Shown here one piece after another: positions 8,118 through 16,376 of a stretch of DNA of 64,000 nt. The stretch covers positions 2,125,501 through 2,189,500 of the forward strand of contig NC_014484.1 of the NCBI RefSeq assembly GCF_000147075.1, written 5' to 3'. A program made the position numbers and the translations under genes. The stretch is from Spirochaeta thermophila DSM 6192 (GTDB lineage: Bacteria > Spirochaetota > Spirochaetia > Winmispirales > Winmispiraceae). Under the pieces are notes generated by a model. That model was given only the letters and a program-made list of their open reading frames with translations, did not search any database and had not been told where the DNA came from. How positions within the stretch are numbered: position 1 is the stretch's first letter; each line of letters opens with the position of its first letter.

Positions 8118-10202
8118 ATGCGGTTCCGGACACTGCCTCTCGTCTTCCTCGTGGTCTTCGGCGTCGGGATATCCTCCCTCCAGGCCGAACCGAACATCCT
8201 CTTCATCCATTCCTATGATCCGAGCTACCAGTGGACCATGGACATCGACCGGGGGGTGAGGGAGGAGCTCTCCTCCCGGCATCCCGAGGTGACCCTCTAC
8301 ACCGAGTTCTACGACACCAAGCATTTCGCACCGGAGGATCTCGAGCAGCCTTTCCTCTCGTACCTCCTCTCCAAGTATGCAGGGGTCAGGTTTTCCGCGG
8401 TCCTCGCCTCCGACGACAACGCCCTCAGGTTCGTGCTCTCCCACAGGGCCGAGCTCTTTCCCTATCGACCCGACATCCCCGTACTCTTCTGCGGGATCAA
8501 CGACGTGGAGTCCTACGATCTCGCCTCGCATCCCAACGTGGCCGGCGTGGCCGAACGCATAGACATCCGCGGCACCCTCGACCTCATGCTCCGTCTCCAT
8601 CCCGACCTCTCGCTGGTAGCGGTCGTCGTCGACGGCACCATCACGGGAAGGATCAACAAGGAACTCTTTCTTCAGGCCATCCCTCCCTACGAGAACAGGC
8701 TCTCCTTCGTCATCCTGGAGAACCGCACCATGGAGGAACTCCTCGATGACGTGAGGGACCTCCCCGAACACAGCGCGCTCCTCTACCTCACCTTCGTCCG
8801 AGATCGGGAGGGAACCCACTTCACCCCGCTCCAGAGTCTCTCGCTCATCTCGGACGTCTCCTCTCGGCCCGTCTACACCTGCTGGGACTTCTTCATGGTG
8901 GGGGAGAAGGTGGTGGGCGGCATGGTGCAGCGCGGGGCGCTCCAGGGCAGGGAACTCGCCATCCTCCTCTCCCGACTCCTCGAGGGAGAGGATCCCGCCT
9001 CCCTGGGTGTGGTGGAGCGGCCGCTCGTGGCGCCCCTCTTCCGATTCGAGGCCCTGCAGATCTTCGGAATCCCCCTCGCCCTCCTGCCTCAGGATGCAGA
9101 GGTCGAGGGGCTCCCGGAATCCGTACAGTACCGGTTCCCGGGATTCTTCTGGAGCGCCATCCTCCTTGGAGCGATCCTCCTCTCCCTCCTCGGCCTCATC
9201 CTCTTCCTCTTCATACGCCAGCGTAGGACCGAACGTCTCTTCCGCTCCCTTTTCCAGTGCCTCCCCGACGGCGCCCTTCTCTACGATACCCATGGCAACA
9301 TCCTGATCCACAACAGGGCCGCCGAGCGGATCTTCGGGCGATCCGAGCTCGACATCAAGAAACACGGCCTCCCGGGTCTCCTCGCTCTCTCCCGGAGTGA
9401 GGTCGCAGCACTCCTCTCCCGCCAACGGGAGGAGCCCCTTCACACGATGCAGCGGGACCTCGCCGGCGAGGACGGACCGAAATTCGTGGAGATCGTCTCG
9501 CTTCCCGTCTCCTTCCACGGAACCCCGGCGGTGCTCGCCATCGTACGGGACATGACCGACTGGCAGAAGACGCACCAGGAACTCGAACGTTCGATTAGAG
9601 AGAAGGAGATCCTCCTCAAGGAGGTGCACCACAGGGTGAAGAACAACCTCCAGATCATGCGGAGCCTGATCCAGCTTCAGAAGACCAAAGACCTCCCGCT
9701 CGAAGCCGTCCGTGAGCTCTCCCAGACCCAGAGCAGGCTCTCGGCCCTCGCAGCCCTCCACGAACTCCTCCACAGGGCCGACGGGTCCGAGCGCATCCGG
9801 GTGGACATCTACCTCTCCACCATCGCCTCGCAGATCGCCTCTTCCCTCATCGAAGGGCCTCTCCCCATCGAGTGGAAGATCTCGGCCGCGGGCATGGAAC
9901 TCCCGCCCGACACCGTCATCCCCTTGGGGCTCATCCTCAACGAGCTCATCACCAACAGCATCAAGTACGCGGCTCCGGCGGGGGCGCCTCTCGTGATAGA
10001 GATCCTCCTCTCCGGGGAGGAACGCAGCTACACCCTCGTCTACACCGACCCGGGCCCGAGCTTCGACTTCGAGAGGCTCCTGGCGGAGAAGAACTCACTC
10101 GGCTTTCAACTCGTGAAGGAACTCGCCAGGCAGCTCCGCGGAGACATCACCTATCGCCACGAGGACGGAAAGAACGTCTTCACCCTCACGTTCAGGGCCT
10201 AG
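8118..10202 (+). CDS. Sensor histidine kinase with ABC substrate-binding-like sensor
   Basis: A 694-residue kinase. A signal peptide (residues 1-22, ending S-L-Q-A) leads to an extracytoplasmic domain of ~310 residues beginning N-I-L-F-I-H-S-Y, the fold used by ABC substrate-binding-like sensor domains. A single membrane helix lies at ~350-375 (F-F-W-S-A-I-L-L-G-A-I-L-L). Then come a PAS domain (~385-480), the HisKA_2 box V-H-H-R-V-K-N-N (His505 likely) and an HATPase domain. It probably senses a small ligand outside the membrane. No response regulator adjoins it. ATG 8118 is set by AAAGGAGG; the upstream in-frame region runs back into the NeuB gene. Its last 11 bases overlap the end of the convergent HAD gene. 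Confidence 0.85.
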   Translation: MRFRTLPLVFLVVFGVGISSLQAEPNILFIHSYDPSYQWTMDIDRGVREELSSRHPEVTLYTEFYDTKHFAPEDLEQPFLSYLLSKYAGVRFSAVLASDDNALRFVLSHRAELFPYRPDIPVLFCGINDVESYDLASHPNVAGVAERIDIRGTLDLMLRLHPDLSLVAVVVDGTITGRINKELFLQAIPPYENRLSFVILENRTMEELLDDVRDLPEHSALLYLTFVRDREGTHFTPLQSLSLISDVSSRPVYTCWDFFMVGEKVVGGMVQRGALQGRELAILLSRLLEGEDPASLGVVERPLVAPLFRFEALQIFGIPLALLPQDAEVEGLPESVQYRFPGFFWSAILLGAILLSLLGLILFLFIRQRRTERLFRSLFQCLPDGALLYDTHGNILIHNRAAERIFGRSELDIKKHGLPGLLALSRSEVAALLSRQREEPLHTMQRDLAGEDGPKFVEIVSLPVSFHGTPAVLAIVRDMTDWQKTHQELERSIREKEILLKEVHHRVKNNLQIMRSLIQLQKTKDLPLEAVRELSQTQSRLSALAALHELLHRADGSERIRVDIYLSTIASQIASSLIEGPLPIEWKISAAGMELPPDTVIPLGLILNELITNSIKYAAPAGAPLVIEILLSGEERSYTLVYTDPGPSFDFERLLAEKNSLGFQLVKELARQLRGDITYRHEDGKNVFTLTFRA

Positions 10203-11016
10203 AGAGACATTCGGGGAAACACCGCTCGAAGACCTCCCTCAGTGCCCCCTCTCCTCCCGGGGCTCCGGTGACGACAGAGGCGACCTCCTTCACCTCCTGC
10301 CTCGCGTTCGCCACCGCCACTCCGGTCCCCGCCCACCGTACCATTTCCACATCGTTGCCGCTGTCCCCCATCGCCACCACCCGTGCCCGAGGCACCCCGT
10401 AGCGCTCGGCCACCCATGCGAGCGCCATCCCTTTGTCCACCTCGGGATGTACCACCTCGAGGTACTGGGGCTTGGAGAAGAAGAGGGAGAGCCTGTCGCC
10501 GAAGAGCCTGAGGGCCTCGGGGTAGTGTTCCTCGAGACGGATGGGATCGTCGTGGAGGAGCACCTTCGGAGGATCGAACGAAAGGAACCTGGAGAGCGGT
10601 CCCACCACACGGTAGGGGATACCCACATTCCGTGCGTAGCGTTCGGCCCGATCATCCTCGGAGGGGACATAGAAGTACTCCTCGTCATAGGTCTGGGCGA
10701 AGAGGCCGTGACGTTCCGCCCATTCCAGGAACCTGCAGGCATCGACGCGGGGGACGCGTCGGGAGAAGAGGACCGTACCCGTACCCGAGAGACCCACGAG
10801 GGCGCCGTTGAAGGCGATGAACGGAAGAGAGACATCCGGCCAGAACGCCTCCACCACCCGCCTCACAGAGGCGAACGGCCGGCCCGAGGCTACCACGGGG
10901 AGGATACCGCACCGCACGGCCCGCCGGAGGAGCCGGAGGTCCTCCTCGGGCAGTACGCCGTCACCCGAAAGGAGGGTGTCGTCGAGGTCACAGGCGAGAA
11001 GGAATTCCCAGCGCAC
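10192..11016 (-). CDS. Cof-type HAD phosphatase
   Basis: A 274-residue haloacid-dehalogenase hydrolase of the Cof/YidA type, removing phosphate from sugar phosphates or cofactors. Motif I is D-L-D-D-T-L-L-S-G near the start; motif IV is M-G-D-S-G-N-D with the following E-M-V. A cap domain lies between (~85-200). The GTG at 11016 is chosen because it sits one base after the TGA of the upstream nitroreductase and gives the family's usual length. A longer frame back to 11193 would overlap that gene. The gene ends within the convergent kinase gene, an 11-bp tail-to-tail overlap. Confidence 0.85.
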   Translation of the reverse strand: MRWEFLLACDLDDTLLSGDGVLPEEDLRLLRRAVRCGILPVVASGRPFASVRRVVEAFWPDVSLPFIAFNGALVGLSGTGTVLFSRRVPRVDACRFLEWAERHGLFAQTYDEEYFYVPSEDDRAERYARNVGIPYRVVGPLSRFLSFDPPKVLLHDDPIRLEEHYPEALRLFGDRLSLFFSKPQYLEVVHPEVDKGMALAWVAERYGVPRARVVAMGDSGNDVEMVRWAGTGVAVANARQEVKEVASVVTGAPGGEGALREVFERCFPECLSRP

Positions 11017-11017
11017 C

Positions 11018-11545
11018 TCACCACCTGTCCCAGTGAACGTACTCTTCCCTGTAACGGGTCCGGGGTTCCTTCTCCTCCGCAGGATACCCCAAGGCGATAC
11101 ACGCCACAGGGACGATGTGGCCCGGGAGGGAGAAGACTTCCCGCAGGTAGTCCATCCGCTCCTTTCGAGGATACACCCCCAACCAGCAGGCACCGAGCCC
11201 CAGGCCCGAGGCTGCGAGCAGGAGATTCTCTATAGCCGCGGCGCAGTCCAGCACCAGATATCCCTCCATCCCGGCATGGGCTGCCTGCAGATCCCCGCAC
11301 ACCGCGATCCCGAGCGGGGCCTCGGCCAGGAACTTTCCATTGGGAAGGCCCTCGGAAACCTGCGTCCTCACCTCCTCGTCCCGCATCACGATGAAACGCC
11401 AGGGATCCTTCCCCACGGCCGAAGGGGCCGCCATGGCGGCCTTGAGGAGGAGCCGTATGGTCTCCGCCGGCACTTCTTCGGGGCGGTACCTCCGCACGCT
11501 CCTGCGGGAGAGTATCCAGTGGATCACATCATCTTTGGGTTCCAT
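11018..11545 (-). CDS. Nitroreductase-family FMN oxidoreductase
   Basis: A 175-residue flavoprotein of the nitroreductase family, reducing nitro compounds, flavins or quinones with NAD(P)H. FMN-binding residues are in S-R-R-S-V-R-R-Y, A-P-S-A-V-G-K-D-P-W-R-F and, near the C-terminus, C-I-A-L-G-Y-P-A-E-E-K. Of the two nitroreductases here it is the shorter, close to the minimal 170-residue form. There is no Shine-Dalgarno: a TAGTAT -10 lies exactly 6 nt before the ATG, so the transcript is probably leaderless. It is followed by the HAD gene with a TGA-G-GTG junction, so the two are one operon. Confidence 0.87.
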   Translation of the reverse strand: MEPKDDVIHWILSRRSVRRYRPEEVPAETIRLLLKAAMAAPSAVGKDPWRFIVMRDEEVRTQVSEGLPNGKFLAEAPLGIAVCGDLQAAHAGMEGYLVLDCAAAIENLLLAASGLGLGACWLGVYPRKERMDYLREVFSLPGHIVPVACIALGYPAEEKEPRTRYREEYVHWDRW

Positions 11546-11551
11546 ACGTTC

Positions 11552-11580
11552 ATACTAGCAGCTTCGACAAGACGTGTCAG
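11552..11580 (-). promoter_or_regulatory. Promoter giving a leaderless nitroreductase mRNA
   Basis: CTGACA (11580-11575), 17 nt, TAGTAT (11557-11552), then GAACGT and the ATG at 11545. Expected transcription start is at or next to the ATG. Confidence 0.65.
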
Positions 11581-11586
11581 TACTCC

Positions 11587-11615
11587 TTGCGCACGCTCAC
11601 ATCCGCAGGTAGTAT
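11587..11615 (+). promoter_or_regulatory. Promoter for the metallophosphoesterase
   Basis: TTGCGC (11587-11592), 17 nt, TAGTAT (11610-11615), then the RBS AGGAGG (11623-11628). It lies back to back with the nitroreductase promoter within 65 bp. Confidence 0.6.
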
Positions 11616-11632
11616 CGAGCACAGGAGGAATG

Positions 11633-12361
11633 ATGGAACGCCTCACCATCGCCCACGTGAGCGACCCCCACATAAGCCTCACGGAGGAGATGCCGTACGG
11701 GGTGGATGTGAAGAAAAACTTCCTCGACGTGCTCGACCACGTCCATGCCACAGGATGCGACCTCATCGTGGTCACTGGAGACCTCTGCTTCAGGGACGCC
11801 TCTGCCCAGGTGTACCACTGGGTGAGAGAGGCCCTGGAACGTCCGGGGCACAGGTTCCTCGTGCTCGCGGGCAACCACGACGACTCGCGCCTCCTCGAAG
11901 CGGTCTTTCCCCTCACCGCCCCCGACCTCGCGCGCGGCCCCGGCTACTCCTGGTGGATCCGGATCGGGGGATGGGAGATCGGCGGTCTCGACACCTCGGA
12001 GGGCCGAATCACGTCTGAGGTGGCCGCCTGGTATCTCACACATCGAGAGCGATCCCCCTCCTCCATCCTCTTCACCCACTACCCGCCCTTCCCCTGCGGC
12101 GTACCCCACATGGACAGGAACTACGCCCTCGCCAACCCCCGGGAGGCGATCGGGATCCTCGGTGAAGGCGCCCTCGTCTTCTGCGGGCACTACCACAACG
12201 ATCGCGTGGTCGTCAGGGAGGGCATCACCGCCTTCCTCACCCCCTCCACGTTCTTCCAGATCGACCCCCACAGCGAGGATCTCGTCGCCGTGCACACCAG
12301 AGGCTGGCGGGAGATCATCCTCACTCCAGAAGGGGTCCAGACCACCGTCCACTGGGTGTGA
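11633..12361 (+). CDS. Calcineurin-type metallophosphoesterase
   Basis: A 242-residue cytosolic metallophosphoesterase. The metal ligands are visible in order: A-H-V-S-D-P-H (D, H), V-V-T-G-D-L (D), L-A-G-N-H-D-D (N, H), L-F-T-H-Y-P-P (H) and F-C-G-H-Y-H (GHxH). The layout matches the cyclic-nucleotide phosphodiesterase (CpdA-like) branch, but substrate cannot be read from sequence. Two adjacent ATGs occur at 11630 and 11633; the second is better spaced from AGGAGG. The 3' end overlaps the convergent gene at 12321 by 41 bp. Confidence 0.87.
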   Translation: MERLTIAHVSDPHISLTEEMPYGVDVKKNFLDVLDHVHATGCDLIVVTGDLCFRDASAQVYHWVREALERPGHRFLVLAGNHDDSRLLEAVFPLTAPDLARGPGYSWWIRIGGWEIGGLDTSEGRITSEVAAWYLTHRERSPSSILFTHYPPFPCGVPHMDRNYALANPREAIGILGEGALVFCGHYHNDRVVVREGITAFLTPSTFFQIDPHSEDLVAVHTRGWREIILTPEGVQTTVHWV

Positions 12362-12959
12362 TGAACCCGCACACCCGCTCCCTGAACGACCGTCCGTCGC
12401 GCGCCGGCACGAGCGCCTCCATCCCCAACACCCGCCCCACCACCCCCTCCGCCCACCGCCGCCGCACCAAGTAGCCCAGCAGGAGGAGCGTATCGACCGC
12501 CTCCTCCACCTCCCCCCACCGCCACTCCCTGCACACCCCCTCCCCCAGCGCCCGCACCACCTCCCCCCTCTCCCGCCACCCACGCCATCCCACCGCCTCC
12601 CACACCCCTCCCTCCGGCCCCGGCTCCCACTCCCACCCCTCCACCCTCGCCACCCGTCCCCCCACCGTCCCCGCGAGCCCCCTCCCCCCCACCAACACCC
12701 ACACCTCCTCCCACCGCTCCCCCCTCCCCGGTACCACCCCCGCTCCGAACCCCACACACACGAGCCGCCGCCCACCCCTCCCCACCCGCACCTCCCTCCC
12801 GCGCCATCGCACCCCCTCCCGCAGCACCCGCACCTCCACCCCCAGCCGTCGCGCCTCCACCCCGCTCCCACACCGCACCACCCACCCCCCCTCACCCACC
12901 CGCTCCCTCACCCACCTCCCACACGACCACACCGGCACCACCCGCACCGTACCCGCCAC
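12321..12959 (-). CDS. Protein of unknown function, G-rich coding strand
   Basis: I do not recognise this 212-residue protein. It is rich in Val, Gly, Arg, Glu and Trp (V-W-S-C-G-R-W-V-R near the start), with no obvious membrane segment or signal peptide. The coding strand has almost no C-ending codons; GTG, GGG, CGG and GAG dominate. The GTG at 12959 follows a G-rich stretch and lies 16 bp after the stop of the SLC12-like gene, so it is probably co-transcribed. That placement, and the continuous frame, are the reasons to accept it. Its end overlaps the metallophosphoesterase by 41 bp. It could be a regulatory partner of the transporter, but nothing in the sequence proves that. Confidence 0.55.
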   Translation of the reverse strand: MAGTVRVVPVWSCGRWVRERVGEGGWVVRCGSGVEARRLGVEVRVLREGVRWRGREVRVGRGGRRLVCVGFGAGVVPGRGERWEEVWVLVGGRGLAGTVGGRVARVEGWEWEPGPEGGVWEAVGWRGWRERGEVVRALGEGVCREWRWGEVEEAVDTLLLLGYLVRRRWAEGVVGRVLGMEALVPARDGRSFRERVCGFITPSGRWSGPLLE

Positions 12960-12975
12960 AAGCCCCCCCCTCGGA

Positions 12976-15213
12976 CTACTCCTCGTCGAACAACGCCACC
13001 CGGTAGGCGCTCTTCACGAAGAGCACCGGCGGAAGCTCGTCGAACCGGGCGATCTGCCGGTCGAACTCCCTCCGGTCGAGCGAGAAGACCCTCGCGAGCC
13101 CCGAAGCCCGCTGGCCCGGCATCCCCATGAGCACGAGAGAGGCATCCCTCGAGTGCTCCTCCACCACCTCGTCGAACGGCCGCTCGTCCGGATCGAGCAG
13201 CAGCACCTCCCCCTCCAGCCGCGCCGCCTGAAGCAAGGCCCGCAACTCGGCCTCCTCCCTCACCCGTTCCATCCGCTCCCCGAGCACCCGTATGAGACGG
13301 ATCCGCTTCCGGGGGAGCCCCCTCTCTGCATCCGTCTCCCGTATGATGTAGGCGAGCAGCGCCATCAGGTTGCCGTTCTCCTGCCCCTTCCACCACACAT
13401 CGATCCTCTCGTCCTCCTCTCCCCTCGGCACCCCATGCTTGTAGAGGAGCACGTGTCGTCCCTCGCCCGCGAGCTCCTCGACCAGTTCGATGAGGTTGAG
13501 GCGCCTGTCGAGCGGCAGGAGCACGGTATTGAGCACGAGCCCCCCGGGCACCGCGGCCAATGCCGCCCCCCGTATGAGGGCCGAAAAGGGATCCTTCCGC
13601 TGAAAGATCACCGCCGTATCCCCGCCGGAGTCGATCTCCCCCTCGAAATCGTCCGGACCGAGGAGGTTGAAGACCGAAAGGCCCTTGAACGCCGTGATCA
13701 TCGAGGCCACCCGCACCCCCTGCTCGATCTGCTCGGGCCTGTCGGCGAAGGCGAACACCCCCATGACCGGCCGCCAGTTCTTGGTCCCCTGGATGATCCT
13801 GCGCATACGACCGAAGGCCCACTGGAGCACCGAGAAGATGAGCCCCCACCACACCCCCTCGAGCCGACCACCCGCCCGATACTTGAGGAGCAGCCAGAAG
13901 AGGAGGAGCTGTGACGCCAGGACCCCCAGGCCCACCCACACGTTGAAGAGACCGATCACCGCGAGCGAGAGCAAAGCCCCGTAGAGGGAGATCGCCCAGT
14001 GACCCCTGAACGTGGGCCTGAAGCTCGGATTCCCGCTCATCCGCTCGAAGAAGGCCGCCACATTGATCCAGCCATACACCACCAGGAAGCAGATACCAAC
14101 CACCGTGGAGACAAAGGTGATATCGCCCGACCACACCGTCCCGAGCACGATGAGGAACGTCAGCACCGAAGCCCAGCGGGGCTCCGTCCCCCCCTTCACG
14201 AAATCCTTTCTCACGAACGAGAGGAAGCCCGGGAGGATCCCGTCCTCGGCGAGGGTCTTGAGGGTCCTGGGCGCGGTGAGAAAGTAGGCGAGAGCCGACG
14301 AACCCGTGGCGAAGAGGATACCCAGGAGCACCAGGAACGAGACGGCAGGCAGGTTGCGACCGAAAAGCGACACGAGAGAAGGCACCTCCCCCCGCTCACC
14401 CGGCAGGAGGAGATTTGGGTCCATGAGGCTGTAGACGTACGTCACCCCCAGATACCCCAGGAGCGTCACCCCTATCGCGAGGAACGTCCCCATGGGGAGG
14501 GAACGCCGCGCATCCTTGAGCTCCCCGCTCATCCCCACCCCGGCATCGATCCCGGTCACCGCGGGGAAGAACGCGGCGAACGCGACCCAGAACCCGAACA
14601 TCCCCGGAACCCCCTCCAGGTTCGGCGTATAGGTGAAGAGCCCCCCCTCGCCGGTCGAGGCCCCGAAGAGGGGCGAGAGGAGGATCGATCCCACCGAAGC
14701 GGTGAGGACGAAGAAGATCACCATCTGGATCCTCGAGGTGAAATCCGCCCCTATGAGGGCGCTGATGAACCCCACCACCGCGAGGATCGACGCGAGCACC
14801 TGCTTCTGCCGGAGCACAGAGAGCCCCAAGGAGGCCGCGAGTCCCTCGTATCCGGGCAGGTTCGAGAGCAGCCCCTGGAGCGGTTCGGCGAACCCTATCA
14901 CGTAGAACCCTATGGAAACCGACTGGGCGAGAAAGAGCTGAATCCCTATGGATCCCCCGAACGCACGGCCGAACGACCGGCGGGCGAGGGCGTACATCCC
15001 ACCCGACCCCACGTGGCGCAGATTGGTCACGCAGTCCGAGAGGGAAAAGGCCGTGGCAATCGTCACCGTGTTTGAGAGGAGCACGATGAACGCCATCCTC
15101 CAGAATCCCACGGCTCCGGTGAGCATGGGAAGGACCAGGAAGAGCACGGTGCCGAAGATCGCCTCGTACGAGGGGATGAACACCCCCCGGAATGTACCGA
15201 ACTTCTTCTGCAT
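12976..15213 (-). CDS. SLC12/cation-chloride cotransporter-like APC transporter
   Basis: A 745-residue transporter. Residues 1-440 hold about 12 membrane helices of the APC fold, beginning G-T-F-R-G-V-F-I-P-S-Y-E-A-I-F-G-T-V with a Gly-rich first helix region. The C-terminal ~270 residues are soluble; they start after G-T-K-N-W-R-P (about residue 478), the link characteristic of SLC12 Na-K-Cl and K-Cl cotransporters, and then form an alpha/beta domain related to universal stress proteins. It probably moves ions with chloride, or amino acids, across the inner membrane. ATG 15213 follows GGAGG; the upstream in-frame start at 15258 lies above the promoter -10. Substrate is inferred only. Confidence 0.78.
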   Translation of the reverse strand: MQKKFGTFRGVFIPSYEAIFGTVLFLVLPMLTGAVGFWRMAFIVLLSNTVTIATAFSLSDCVTNLRHVGSGGMYALARRSFGRAFGGSIGIQLFLAQSVSIGFYVIGFAEPLQGLLSNLPGYEGLAASLGLSVLRQKQVLASILAVVGFISALIGADFTSRIQMVIFFVLTASVGSILLSPLFGASTGEGGLFTYTPNLEGVPGMFGFWVAFAAFFPAVTGIDAGVGMSGELKDARRSLPMGTFLAIGVTLLGYLGVTYVYSLMDPNLLLPGERGEVPSLVSLFGRNLPAVSFLVLLGILFATGSSALAYFLTAPRTLKTLAEDGILPGFLSFVRKDFVKGGTEPRWASVLTFLIVLGTVWSGDITFVSTVVGICFLVVYGWINVAAFFERMSGNPSFRPTFRGHWAISLYGALLSLAVIGLFNVWVGLGVLASQLLLFWLLLKYRAGGRLEGVWWGLIFSVLQWAFGRMRRIIQGTKNWRPVMGVFAFADRPEQIEQGVRVASMITAFKGLSVFNLLGPDDFEGEIDSGGDTAVIFQRKDPFSALIRGAALAAVPGGLVLNTVLLPLDRRLNLIELVEELAGEGRHVLLYKHGVPRGEEDERIDVWWKGQENGNLMALLAYIIRETDAERGLPRKRIRLIRVLGERMERVREEAELRALLQAARLEGEVLLLDPDERPFDEVVEEHSRDASLVLMGMPGQRASGLARVFSLDRREFDRQIARFDELPPVLFVKSAYRVALFDEE

Positions 15214-15230
15214 CCCACACCTCCGAGCCG

Positions 15231-15260
15231 AGTATAGTGCCCCCGCGTCTCCACACACAA
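15231..15260 (-). promoter_or_regulatory. Promoter for the SLC12-like transporter
   Basis: On the minus strand TTGTGT (15260-15255), 18 nt, TATACT (15236-15231). Its -35 falls in the tail of the secF terminator. Confidence 0.45.
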
Positions 15261-15286
15261 GAGGGCCGCCCCCTGGGGGCGGCCCT
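15261..15286 (-). terminator. Terminator after secF
   Basis: Near-perfect GC-rich inverted repeat with arms GAGGGCCGCCCC and GGGGCGGCCCTC, tiny loop, followed on the minus strand by TTGTGTGTGG (weak U-tract). It ends the yajC-secD-secF transcript. Confidence 0.7.
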
Positions 15287-15306
15287 CGACATCCTCTCAG
15301 TATACC

Positions 15307-16374
15307 CTATCTCTTCTTCTTGCGCTTGCTCCGGGGGAGTCTACGGCGCCCCTGGACGATCTGGACCCCGCCTCCCTCACCCTTCTCCTCCGGCTCTCCT
15401 CCTCCAGTCTCCTCGGCGGGAGGCCCCGTCTCCTCCTTCACGGAGAGGACCTGCTGCCGCTGTTCCTTCATCTCCTCCTCTTCCCTGTGCCGTGCGTTCC
15501 TGATCCACATCATCACCGGGGAGGCGATGAAGATCGAGGAATACGTACCCACCAGGATACCCACGATGAGGTTGAAGGCGAAGAGCTTGATGTCGCCCGT
15601 GGTGAAGATGTAGATCGCGAGCACCGCGAGCAGGGTGGTGAGCGAGGTGATGAGGGTACGGCTCAGGGTCTGGGTGATGGAGCCATCCACGATCTCCCTG
15701 AAAGGCCTCTCCTTGAGGAGTTGCGTGTTCTCCCTGATACGATCGAAGACCACGATGGTGTCGTTGATGGAGTACCCCACGATGGTGAGGATGGCCGCGA
15801 TGGTGGCTGTGCTCACCTCGAGCTGGAAGGCCCCGATCACCCCAAGGAGTACGAACACATCGTGAAAAAGGGCCGTGATGGCACCCACCGCATAGGCCAA
15901 CTGGAACCTAAACCAGATGTACACCAACATGAAGAAGATCGCCACCAGCACCAGGAGGAAGGATTGCGAGGCGATGCTCTCGGAGAAGCGCGGTCCGATG
16001 TACTGGGAGGAACGCTCCTCCACGTTCCCCTCACCGAACGCCGCTGAGAGGGCCGACAGGATGGCCGTACGCGTGGTCTCCCTAAAGTTCTCGGCCCCCT
16101 CCTCCTCCTTCACCTTGATGAGAAACTCCTGCGCCTCGGGATCTCCTATGGTCTGTACCTGCACCCCCGGAATCCCGGCGAGCGCCCGGCGCACATCCTC
16201 TATCGACGCCGACACCGACGGGGCTACCGCCACCCGTTCGGTGAGTCCTGCCCGGAAATCGATCCCCAGGTTGAAACCACCCTGGAAGAACGTGGCCACC
16301 CCGCCGGCGACGATCACCAGGAGAGAGAGCGTGATGGCAAGGGCACGATATCGGGTAAAGCGTATGACTTTCAT
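15307..16374 (-). CDS. secF: Protein translocase subunit SecF
   Basis: A 355-residue RND-type membrane subunit that works with SecD to use the proton or sodium gradient to pull proteins through SecYEG. Helix 1 is near residues 12-30, followed by F-N-L-G-I-D-F-R-A-G. The periplasmic domain is ~40-135, and five more helices follow with the V-G-Y-S-I-N-D-T-I-V-V-F-D-R-I-R signature. After the last helix there is an unusual 60-residue acidic stretch ending in a very basic tail (G-R-R-R-L-P-R-S-K-R-K-K-K-R). The ATG at 16374 follows GGAGG by 8 nt; a GTG at 16377 is also possible. It follows secD without a gap. Confidence 0.95.
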   Translation of the reverse strand: MKVIRFTRYRALAITLSLLVIVAGGVATFFQGGFNLGIDFRAGLTERVAVAPSVSASIEDVRRALAGIPGVQVQTIGDPEAQEFLIKVKEEEGAENFRETTRTAILSALSAAFGEGNVEERSSQYIGPRFSESIASQSFLLVLVAIFFMLVYIWFRFQLAYAVGAITALFHDVFVLLGVIGAFQLEVSTATIAAILTIVGYSINDTIVVFDRIRENTQLLKERPFREIVDGSITQTLSRTLITSLTTLLAVLAIYIFTTGDIKLFAFNLIVGILVGTYSSIFIASPVMMWIRNARHREEEEMKEQRQQVLSVKEETGPPAEETGGGEPEEKGEGGGVQIVQGRRRLPRSKRKKKR

Positions 16375-16376
16375 CA

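Noticed and set aside
12362-12960. Simple C-rich repeat or low-complexity island
   Set aside because: No fixed repeat unit is present, and a full-length frame with normal transporter spacing exists on the minus strand.
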